This document shows, in pieces, positions 40,906 to 52,100 of a DNA stretch of 64,000 nucleotides. Origin of the DNA: Puffinus mauretanicus. Lineage: Eukaryota > Chordata > Aves > Procellariiformes > Procellariidae. Position 1 is the stretch's first letter; each line of letters opens with the position of its first letter. The stretch lies in assembly GCA_023333565.1 (NCBI GenBank), contig JAJKFH010001865.1, forward strand, positions 1,240,001-1,304,000, written 5' to 3'. The notes under the pieces were generated by a model. It was not told the origin of the DNA and ran no database searches. It saw nothing but the letters and a program-made list of their open reading frames with translations. A program made the position numbers and the translations under genes.

Positions 40906-42639
40906 GAAAATATCTGTCTTCAAGTTTGCATTGCACACACTAGAGCATACATTTTCCTGGAGATAATTTGCTTTACCCATATATGACAAGGTCCATGTCT
41001 AGAGATAATAATTATTGCCAATATGTCCACTGACTGTTATAACCATACCAAAATGGTATGGAGGTACTTAACTTGGAGGGGCGGGGAAGAAAAAAAGTCA
41101 TGCACAACTTATTCTTCAGCAGGTAGGTTAATTACACATCATGTAGTACTAATACAACTTCTGTTAAACGTTTGTGAAACAAGAGCCTAAGGAGTAGAAC
41201 AACTGAAATATTAGAAGATCTTATATCACCTGGAATCATTTTGATTTGTCTTATGAATACAAGTATAGCAATATAATTCAAGCACCCAAAACATGCTGGG
41301 ACAACTGCTCTAGGGATGTTCTTCAGCACAGAGTCTGGGTCAGGTTACCAGCCTGTAGCTTCCTCTTCACAGTGCAAAGAAAATCATTCTTACTAGAAGT
41401 GAATCAAGCAAAATGGGCTGCAAATAGATGCCAAAATATTTAGCATCACCTGCAAACGAGGATTCCCTTGGATAACGAGGACAGGTCATTTGCTCATACT
41501 TGTTCTTCAAAACGTGTTTCACCCATATATATATGTGTATACATTTATACACACACAAGCACAGTTCAGCAGAGTATCCACAGCAGCACATTCTGCGCCC
41601 TTTTCCTCCCTTATGTCCAATCCAGGTGGCAACATAGGAAAGAACGCATAACCATTCCTCCCAGTTCTTCTCGTCTCAAGAATTCAAGAAAAGCCCACAA
41701 CGGAAGTGTGAACAGGGTCCCAGACAGCAGCCCTATCATAGGAACAGCACACAAAGACAATTCTGAATTTAGACCAAATGAACAATTATCCAAAATTGAG
41801 GTTTCTTATTGCAATTCAAAGGCGCTCTTTTACAAAGACCACTATTTAGGGGGAAATTCTCTGTGACAATACTGACAGCTGTTTCAACTCCTTAGGCACA
41901 GAGAAAAACAAGACACCTTTTTAAAGCAGCTTGTCTTAATAATATAGAAGGAACAGAGGCTGGTCCAGCATCAAAGTCATGAAGGTTTAGTTCTACAAGA
42001 TTGAAATTTGGAGGTAAAATAATCTGGAATAAACTGATATCACAATCAATCTTTGACAAAAATTTTGGATGTGTTCTAAGAGTTATTTTATCCTTATGGA
42101 AACCAGTGTTATGAAGAATCTTACCACAGGAGGGACTGTCATCTAACCTTGTGGAAACAACTACTAAAAACGTCCTAGTGGATAGTAAAAGGTACAAAAT
42201 CACATAGCTCTTATTAACAAATAGCGATGCTTCCTCCTCAGTGATCCAGTTTCCTTATTAACAGACAGTCATCTCTCAAAGCAACATCTTTTCACCACTG
42301 TTAGAGGCAGAATATTGGGTTAGATGAATTGTTCTGGAGGGCTGAAGGCAGTATGGCTCATGTTTAGTTTACACTGTTTTCACATTGTTAGAGTTAAAAG
42401 CAATGCTTATGCCTGCCACTGAACTGTGTAAAAAGTTAGGGGCTGATTGTCAGATCATCAATCTGGTCCCAGCTTTACCAAATGGAGACGTGATATTAAC
42501 AGGTCAGCTTCTGTACTGCTATCCCTCCCCCTGCTCCCCAAAGACCCCCAAAAAACTAGCATTGCCTAAGAGCAGGCAGCTTGATCCCTTACCTACAGCA
42601 AGGAATCCTCTAACCAAAGACAGAAATCAGGTAGAATCA

Positions 42640-42998
42640 AGTGTTAACACATAGATTTTATTTCTGTATTTACAATGCTTAAAATAAAATATATCAGTAT
42701 CTAGTTATTCCTAATAAATGCAAAAATAGAAAACTTCCCTTTTCAATAAAAGTGCAGAAACATAAATTAGAACATGATAACTTCAAAACATATAATATTA
42801 TTCCTCAGTGTTTTTACTATGAAAACAGATTTGTAAAACAAGCACCATAATTCATCTTACAGAAGACTTTCCATCAAAGCAGCATCACAGGGCAAAACAA
42901 GGAGGACGTTAGTACAGAAATGTAGTAGCAAATCTTTGAATATTTTAAATGGCATAAACTGTTATAAATTATTATAAACAATTATAAAACTGTTCTGA
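42640..42998 (-). other. CEP192: CEP192 3' untranslated region (probable)
   Basis: The sequence after the stop is AT-rich and non-coding. The first canonical minus-strand AATAAA is at 42657-42662, so cleavage is expected roughly at 42,630-42,650; the lower limit is an estimate. Just after the stop the + strand shows three ttataaa heptamers spaced exactly 10 bp apart (42962, 42972, 42982). A longer 3' UTR using a later signal cannot be excluded. Confidence 0.6.
42657..42662 (-). terminator. Polyadenylation signal AATAAA, probably for CEP192
   Basis: A canonical hexamer on the minus strand, about 340 nt after the CEP192 stop and the first one met in the direction of transcription. The sequence just beyond it (gtgttaacacttg on the minus strand) is moderately GT-rich, as expected of a downstream element. 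Confidence 0.55.
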
Positions 42999-43137
42999 CT
43001 ATTTTTTTGCAATAGCTTTACCACATAGCCGAATATAAACTGAGCCATATTTGGTCGTCAGCACAACGAAGAGACCTTCAAATTTTCCTTCTGCCTTTGG
43101 CTTGAACTGGACTGGCACATTGATGTAATGATGGGAT
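42999..43137 (-). CDS. CEP192: CEP192 last coding exon with stop codon
   Basis: The acceptor is ttttacag above 43137. One base completes Arg and 45 codons run to a TAG stop at 42999-43001. The product contains YINVPVQFKPKAEGKFEGLF and ends IRLCGKAIAKK, matching the last strands and short basic tail of CEP192. The preceding intron is about 5.5 kb, the longest between the exons seen here, and holds an ERVL solo LTR. Confidence 0.95.
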
Positions 43138-46100
43138 CTGTAAAAAGGCAGTTATGTGCATATTCATTGTTAATAAGCAAGTAAATCCTACCAGATAGAT
43201 AAATTCTTGTCTAGTTTTGATTTTCACCAAAATAGTATATTGGATGTGCACTGGATCATCAAGTTTATTTTTATAGATTTGATTATCTGTTACTCTTCTG
43301 AGGGACTTCGACTGTAAAGGTCATTCTTTCCTACTGATTATACAAAGTACTACAATACTTTATCGCTACTAGTCTACCTAGATAAGTTTGGTCGGCCTCT
43401 TTGCAATAATATTGACAGTGCATAAATTATGTATTTAGAGCAAAGTTACTACATTTCTTCCCTTCAGAAGTCACGTGACAAGTACACTAAAATTTCCAAT
43501 TCTTTTGGAAATTCCACCAATTTGAAGCTAGTAAAATAATTTGTTACTTCTAATTGCCTCCACATTAAGAAATACTTTGCTGAATCATTGCAAGTCAATA
43601 TACCCATCCTCAAACAGTGTTTTAAAAATTTTACATTACATCTTTTTAGGTTATATAATTCCTCTTCTATTCAGATTGCGTAAAAATATACCAAATGTAA
43701 TGGGTGGCTGTCTTAATTGTCAAAAGCCTAGAGTGAATGTTTTAAAAAATATAAGCTATACAAGCAACAAGCTGGAAATGCTGAGTGGCAGCCTACTGGA
43801 TTCCATAGCATCCAATGGAAATATCCAGCACTAACAGCACTAACAGACAGGTAATGGTAACAGGCACATATTGGAATAAGGAAAAATGAACAGCATCATT
43901 TAGTAAGACAAAGAAAGAAAAGATGGCTCTGTTTGCTTTTATTGTAGCTTCAGTTTTCTCCCCTTAACAGTATTTAGTATTATCCAACGTCCTCTGGCAT
44001 ATGCTTATTTTCCCTATTTTTTCTTATTTTGTTCCTATCTTTTCATATTCCTTTCCTCTACACTAATCCAACCTATCATAATCAGTCTGTGCTCTTACCC
44101 TTCTCCCACATTTGGAAATCATAATATTGGCCCTACATATAAGACTGATCCCAGCCTCATTTGTTTAGTATCATCCTTAGTGCTAAAATAGTTACACTAA
44201 CAAATGTATTTTGATTTTTTTTCTTTTCTTTTTTTTTTTTCCCTCCTCTTTTTTAAACAGATCCTGGTCAATCAAGTAACTTAAGAGCACCCACTTTCAG
44301 AATAAAGACTGGTATGCTACTGTATTATTCTAATTGCGTTAATAAAAAACCAAAGCACTAATTATGTAGTACTGAGCTACAGTCAACAATACAGCAAAGG
44401 AATACAACCAGATCAGGGTTTCATATCTCATACTTGATTGCCAAGTGTTGTGTAACAAACCTGGCATGCTCTGTCTCTTTATCCATCTATAATATATGGG
44501 ATGAAGATATTTACTCAGCTTAATTTTTAAAAATCTATTTTATAAATGAAGAACATCAGTATGACTATCTGTAACAGATGCATTAGAGTAGAAAACACAA
44601 ATTTTAGTAAGAATACAGTCTGAAGCTGCATACAGCCAGGCCACCTGAGAATTTACAAAAATAAAAGTAAATTCAGTAGAAAGTCAGGAGGGATGCACAA
44701 GTCTATATCATCATCTCCAAAATAATATATGTATGCTTCCTTACATATCCTAACACTTACTCAAAAAGAACAATACAACCAAACTCAAACTTATACTATC
44801 AAAAACTTAACAGTAAGTTACGTATTGCTCTTTTAAAGAGATGGCCACATCTGGCTGTCAAATATTAACTTCCAGAATACATACTATATGACTTCAGTGA
44901 TACTGAGGCAGAGCACAGTTTCTTAGCATATGACAACTATATTCAATTCCATTTGACCTCTAAATTCAGGTGTCCATTTGGTTGGTGCTATACACGCTAT
45001 TGTTCTTCTCTAAAAGCAGCAGTAGTCAGACATTACTTAGTTTGTTTTGTAGCAGTCAGTTGATTTCTCACAATTGGGATAAGGCTCAACACACCTGTAT
45101 TTTTACACTTCCTAAACCAAAGGGAGAGATGCTATTTTCATTTTCTTCAACTAACAAAATGGGAAAGTTCAGGCTTCAGCTACTACTAGCATAAATGTTC
45201 TTAGAAATGAAGCAACCTGGAGGATTTTTCTGAAGTACAGTAGCCAGAAACTAGTCAGGAAGAACAGTGTCAGGACAACCAGAATTCCCCTGCAATTAAC
45301 TGTTTTTTTCTTAATGAAAAGTTTTACTTTACTTCAAACTTTTCATTATGCCTGCAATTCAATTAGTCTAAGGATACTGCATGGCCTTTACAGGTTGTTG
45401 CATCAGTTTCAAGTGGTATTTCTGAGAATTCAGGTATGTCTTCATAGACAAAGTAATACTGTAGTCTTTTAAACACAATTGCAGCAATAGGTAAGTTTAA
45501 AAGGAACAGTATGGGTAAGCTGCATCTAAGCCATAGTAACCAGCTCTATCATCAATTAATAGTGACTCCTGACACCCAAAATAGTGGCTACTGGAAACAA
45601 AAATAATTAGTCAAGCAAAAAAGAGTTTTACCTTTTAGTAATATCTGAAATATTTACTACCCTGTAATCAACTTATTCCAGATGGCTTTTTAAGGTAATA
45701 CAATAAAACGCCTTATTTTCAAACTTTTTTTAGGTAGGCATAACCTGGTAGTCCTTCCAAAAACAGAACTTAGCCAAAGGTTTTTAAAAAGTCAAGTGTT
45801 TTTTAATGTTTCATCCATATGTTTATATCACTTAAGAGTCATCTTGTTAAAGGTACTCCCTCTGCAGTGAAAAAAGTTCTACTCTGAACTTTTCAACAGA
45901 ACTCCTCTTTTGAATGCGAATTCCAGACAGAATTCGTTTCCACCCATTCTTTCCAGGACTTACAAAGATTAGCTAAATGACACCTCTGTGGTTAAAAAAC
46001 AAAATACACACTTTAAGATATTTGGTGGAGGTTATTAAAATTCCTTTTCTTTTTTTTTTTTTTTTTTTGGCTACAGTTTTGGTTGCAAGATACCATATTT

Positions 46101-49100
46101 GGATAAAGCCCATTATTATTTTCAACTGAGCAAACTGTGGTAAAAGAACCAGCAGTGCTACGTATTGGCACTTGTGATCACATAACCAATTGACCATGAA
46201 CTGGCAAGCCACTATACCAACTTCTGAAGGTCAGACTCTTGATACTAAATACAAATACAAACTTGCAATTCCATTATCCAGATTTAAAGCTTGATTACAC
46301 AGGATTGCTTTCAAATTTGGCCCTCAAGTGAAGAGCGTGCAACAGACCATGTGTGCTGGTTTTGGCTGGGAAGAGTTAATTTTCTTCCTAGCAGCTAGTA
46401 TAGGGCTATGTTTTGGATTTGTGCTGGAAACAGTGTTGATCATACAGGGGTGCGTTAGTGACTGCTGAGCAGTGCTTACACAGCGCCAAGGCCTTTTCTG
46501 CTCCTCACACCACCCCACCAGCGAGTAGGCTGGGGGTGCACAAGAAGCTGGGAGGGGACACAGCCGGGACAGCTGACCCCAACTGACCAAAGGGATATCC
46601 CATACCACATGATGTCACGCTCAGCATATAAAGCTGGGGGAAGAAGAAAGAAGGAGGGACATTTAGAGCGATGGCATTTGTCTTCCCAAGTAACCGTTCC
46701 ACGTGATGGAGCCCTGCTTTCCTGGAGATGACTGAACACCTGCCTGCCGATGGGAAGTAGTGAATGAATTCCTTGTTTTGCTTCGCTTGCGTGTGCAGCT
46801 TTTGCTTTCCCTATTAAACTGTCTTTATCTCAACCCATGAGTTTTCTCACTTTTCCGATTCCCTCCCCCATCCCACTGTGGGGGGAGTGAGCAAGCGGCT
46901 GTGTGATGCCTAGCTGCCGGCTGGGGTTAAACCACACCACCATGTTTACTACAATAACACTTTTTTGGTCCAAAAAAATAGGTAGGTGGTACTTTCTATT
47001 TTCACGCTCTTATTTACAGACTAATATTGCAAGTTCCTGCAAACAGTTTTCTTATCCAATTACTTTTGAACATTACTTTGTAAGATGTCCGGTTAACCTA
47101 GTTTAGATGGAAACAGTTAACTGTTAACTGGCTTTCTTGAAACTCTCCTTCATGCTGTTCTCAAATAAAAGCCATTTAAAGAGTTCTTTTAAACACTTTT
47201 TTAAAAGCATCTATCCAAGCCAAGTAATTATTCTGTGCTTTATGCTCTTAAATGGGAGAGCTTCTCCAGAGTGCTATGTTGACTTCAGGTAAATGAATTT
47301 TAAAAAAAGCTAGGAAAGGACAATATTCACAACTGGAGAAAAAACAGCCAAAGTTACTAGAAAAAAAGGTAGTAGAATGTTATTAGAAAGTGCAGTATAT
47401 TCAGTTGATAACCTTTAGAAACAGTAGACTGAATTTTAAACTTGTTAACTCTACTTTGGATAAAAGCAATAGGAGTTTATCACTTCTCACAGAAAATATA
47501 CCAAATAGCTTTTATAGCATTCCTCAATATTTTTGAAATGTTTAAAACTTCACTGGAAGAGTGAAGTTACTCATTTTTTTTTCCACAGACAATCAAGTCA
47601 TCCTGTCCTTTGTCTACAGCTGTACAGCCTCAGACAGATCTAGCCAGTCTTCTTTATTTGGACAGATTTTATCTTGGACACATAAAAAACCCTTCTGTGC
47701 TGTCTGATGTGACATATTTAATAAAAAGATGCCAGTTAAATACAAACACTGGAACACATGCCTAAGTGGAGTTATAACACTTTGCACTGAAAAGCAGCCT
47801 CAAGAATACCTTGAATACCTGTGGCTAACACCACCACAGCCCTGTCTTTATAATAGATGCTAAGTATCATTGGCAGACAAAACTAGATTAGGAGCCAGAG
47901 TATCTAGGTCCATTTATGATTTTGCTCACAGTTTCTGTTCCATATATCCTTAGTTTCCCCATCTTTAAAACAGGGACCTGTTTAAACACTGAGAATGTAT
48001 GCTGTATGACTTCTAACAAAATGGTTGCATTTCTGTCTTCCTGACAATCCCACTGTTACAGATGAGCACGTGAAATGCTATACTTCTTGAAGAGATGACT
48101 AATAGGACTGTCAAATACTTGTTGTAATGAACTCTAACAATGACTGGGTTTATTCTGAGGGATTGTTATCACCAACTTGAAAATTCCTTTTATGCAGGTA
48201 ATATGCTGAAATACTTGGTATGACCAGGCAATTCCACTGGCTGCTCAAACTTTGTATTTGCAGAGAATCTTTGATGCAGCTCTGCAGGTTTGTCAAATTA
48301 GAAGCATGATGAAGGCAATTTGCTTGGTCTGTTGTGCAGAAAGTATAAATGGAAGGAATGACTTGATTGTGCACAGCATGCCAAATGGTTAAATGAAGCA
48401 TTAGGCTTAGCATTAAAAGCAGCAGCACTGTTAGAAACAATTTGCAGGGAAGAAACTGGCAGATGCAGAAATAACTGTGTGGGCTCATTCTGCTTCTAAC
48501 CAAGATTACAGAGTACAGCTTTGCAAAAAAAAAAAAAAAAAACCACCTTTAACTAGACAGCCAGAATGTTGGATATTTATATCTACATTTTAGCACTGTA
48601 CATATAGAGAAGATATTTATCTTACTGAATTACTTGTTTAATTTTTTTGTTAGGAGAGAATGTTAGCATATGCGTTACTCACCTTAGAGAGTATTTTGAG
48701 TGCTTGATGTAGAAAGGCTCTCTGGGACTTACAAATTTCAGCTGCAATTTAATACAAAATGCTTAAAAGCGCACTATATCTAAGCCTATCATATTCAATT
48801 TATGACATGCTTAAGATAAATCAGGTCACTTACAACTACAGCTTTACATAGACCCAGGGTTTAAAAATAAAAGCATGCCCACATTTGTGCATAGTAAGAA
48901 AAATTCACATCTCAATATTTTAATGAAGTTAAAAAATAAAATAAAGAAAATCAGGATAATTACAAATCTATGCAAAATCTACTATATTTTCAGTTGCAAA
49001 TATATTACAAATACACTCAGTGATTCAGTCAGACAAAAGAAAAGAGAAAAATTACAGGAGAGCAAAAGTTCTTCAAATATAATATTGACTTTTGAAACTA

Positions 49101-52100
49101 ACAAACTAAGACTTGTACTACTGCGATCTTCTGTCAAGAGTGAAAAAAAACAGTGCAGTTGAACTGTTGGAAGGACTTATGAAAATGTATTTAAAATAAA
49201 GTCTGTCAAACTTACCAAGTGTGTTGTAAAGGAATTATTCCGCAAGTTGACCTTTAATGTGCATGATTCCCCAACTCTAGTTGGAGGAAAAGTGTACAGG
49301 TCTTCTGGTGCATATATCCCTCGAGTTATCTCATTTTGTCTAATTTGAAAAAAGGATTTAAGATATTAAGATTTCCTACTTACGTAGTCTGGATATATTG
49401 ATAGCATACTTCAACATAACAGGTGTATTTTGTGAGACTAAATCAGGAAAAATGGAAAGATCCTGAAGGCATCAACTCTGTCACCTTAAATTTTATAAGC
49501 AATACATTTTAGCCAGAAAGAATTACGAAAGCATCACTGTGGCATAAATAAATGTACATTTACTTATACACACTTTCACAATCTGAATTTTCCCCCAATA
49601 TGCTTTACTAGAGAACTAGACTCTTCTCAGAGATGCCATATTTCATCAAAACATTTTACTCCCCTGCCATATTCACATCATCCCATAGTAAAAGAACTGG
49701 AAATCAACTTAAGACTGAAGAACAGCAAGGTGAAGACATGCAGTACAGTGGTCTTCTCAGAAGAGACTTTACAGTTCTATGGAGTTTCCAAAAGGGGAGT
49801 GTACAAAAAGCATATACAAGATTCTACTGCTGATACCAGTTCATTTACAACAGCAAATCATGGTTAGGCAACTTAGAAAACCAACTGAAAAGAAAAATGG
49901 CCTGGGAGATGCCATTAAGAGGTTTGGCAAGTTTGGTTTTTGCAGCTGTTTACTCTTTAACATAGAATCATAGGATAATTCAGGTCAGAAGAGACTCAGG
50001 AGGTCTCTAGTTCAACCTCTTGCTCCAGACAGGGTCAGCTCTGAGGTCAGACCAGGCTGCTCAGGGCTTTGTCCCATCAGATCCCGAAAACCTTCAAGGA
50101 CAGAGACTGCACAGCCTCTCTGCGCAGCCTGTTCCACCACATAGCTGTCCCAATGGTAAAAAAGTTTTTGGTTGTGGGGTTGGTTTCCCCCACCACCACC
50201 CTTTACCCAGTTGCAGACTCTCTTTTTTCAAGTTTTGTCCATACATACCCTGCTTTAATTGTACGTGCTTCAGAGTAAATCTTCATTTCTGGTATAACTG
50301 GAAGCTCAGTTTTTGTGAGGGCACTTGCAGAAGCTTTCACAACTGAAGTTTCATTTTCTGTTTTAGTACCCTGTTGGCAAAAATAGAGAAGCCTTTTAAC
50401 TTTGCATTCAAAAGTATTTAAGTATTCAAGTATGTAAGTCATTTCCCTTACCCGATCCAAGACTTTTTATTTAAAGTATAATCTTTCAGGAACAGTAGAG
50501 TCTGGATCATTGAGACAGAAGCAGTGATTTAGGAGGAATACTTTAACAGGCTTCTGTGGCTTATGAATACTTTATTTGTTACAAGCCAGTTCACCAGCAG
50601 TGCAGGTGGAATCTCGAGAAGGCTGCTAGCAACGAAGATTTTACTAAAAGCCAAAACAAAAAAACAATTCCTCTGCAGACATTCTGCCCATATGCCTCAA
50701 GAACAGCAGTCGGCCAAACAACTGCTCAGAAAGAAGGAAGGTGTAAGTCGTCATTATAGTTTGAATTCTCACAACAGCAAAAAGCTTTGTAATACTTTTG
50801 TATTATGAACAATACATCCTTCTCAAAGAAAGGTCTCTCCACAGAAACAGAATCTGATAATGATAATACGGTAATTGTTACATTCAGAAATTAGGTCAAG
50901 AAACTTACCATCTTCAGGACCCCCATTCAGTGTACTCTAACACAAAGAGACCAGATCATCCTAAGGGAATACTTCACCAAATAGCCAATTTCAAATTCTG
51001 CATTGTTTAACAAATCTAGCCAGATACTGTTTGGAGTCCCTTGCGTCACAACGTCTTGAACAAAGTTAAAGAACCAAAAGAACCTCCTACACTTACGTCG
51101 TACAACATTATCTCAGTTTTTGAAACGGTGCTGGCGTTTTAGACAAGCAGTTGATTCCCTTACGCAGGGAAGATGAAAAAAATAGATTCATTTTCAATAG
51201 AGCTGCTATGACAAACTTGTCTTTTAGACATTCATTTCTTCCACTGAAAGAGCTGCTAATCAGTCTGTCAGAAATAGCAGCAGCCAAAAAAAAGAAAAAA
51301 AAAAATCTTAATTTTAAAGAATATTTTTCATTTGCAAATAACCCATGAACCACAGTAGAACCCAATACATAAAGGCAAGAAAGGATTTGTACAAGAGTCT
51401 TGTTTCAAGAGCTTTTAATTTTCCATGTAGTGAAAAATGATGGGTGTCATGCCTCAGCTATCATTCAAATTCTAATTTATCAATAAGGCAAGTTTACCGC
51501 ATGAGAATAAGGCACAACATGGAAAATGATCAGAAGTTCCCCCAGTCTTTATAAGGGCATCTTGAAGTACTGCATGCTTTACCATAGCCCATACTGACTT
51601 TTCCTGTTTCAAACGAAAGCAGTATGTTAACACTGTCCAAATGGTTATAATTGAGTGCTGTTGTTCCAAAGCAACTTCAGGAGCATAGAAATTTGTTTAG
51701 CTTTAAAACTGGAATTATTTTGCTCACAGAGTTTAAAAAGATTTTTCCTCCTTTCACTTCTGGGATACCCAAGGAAGATGAAGCTTTGTACTGCTGCTAA
51801 TAATAATAAAGTCAGGACTCTTAGTTAGCAGTATGTTTTGTGTTAAGTATCAAGAAATTCAGCTCAGTTTGCTGCAAAATGATACATTAAAAAGTTACAC
51901 GGTTACACAGTTAAAGTACATAAGCCATGTAAATTAAAAAATGCTATGCACTTAACGTGTAATATCTTCAAACAACAGCAGGGATTCTTTATGCAGTCCT
52001 CAACTTTCTACGTGCTAAAGGAGCAATCAGAACTTAGGTGCTGCCTCAGCCTTCTGGCAGGTTCTTGCTAGTTCCCCGTTTCACCCAGAAGGGACCAATA

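Larger units (their letters stand above)
19170..42630. other. Intergenic region between CEP192 and the CpG island
   Basis: No open frame, splice-consistent exon chain or RNA gene that I can support. It holds the dispersed 225-bp duplication near 30 kb, degraded ancient repeats near 24.5 and 26.2 kb, and A-rich or GT-rich low-complexity tracts (22.08, 37.0-37.3, 40.27 and 40.89 kb). The modest open frames, such as 28040-28477 and 39971-40465, look random. Conserved non-coding elements may be present but cannot be seen without an alignment. Confidence 0.6.
43138..48682. other. Last CEP192 intron
   Basis: About 5.5 kb. It contains the ERVL solo LTR at 46352-46939, a pure poly-T tract near 46,050, a poly-A tract at 48524-48542 and a possible ancient MIR/L3-like fragment near 47,900. 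No further coding exon is needed, since the phases of the flanking exons match (two bases plus one). Confidence 0.8.

Noticed and set aside
46324..46739. Minus-strand open frames across the solo LTR
   Set aside because: They lie antisense within an LTR, which carries no protein-coding gene.
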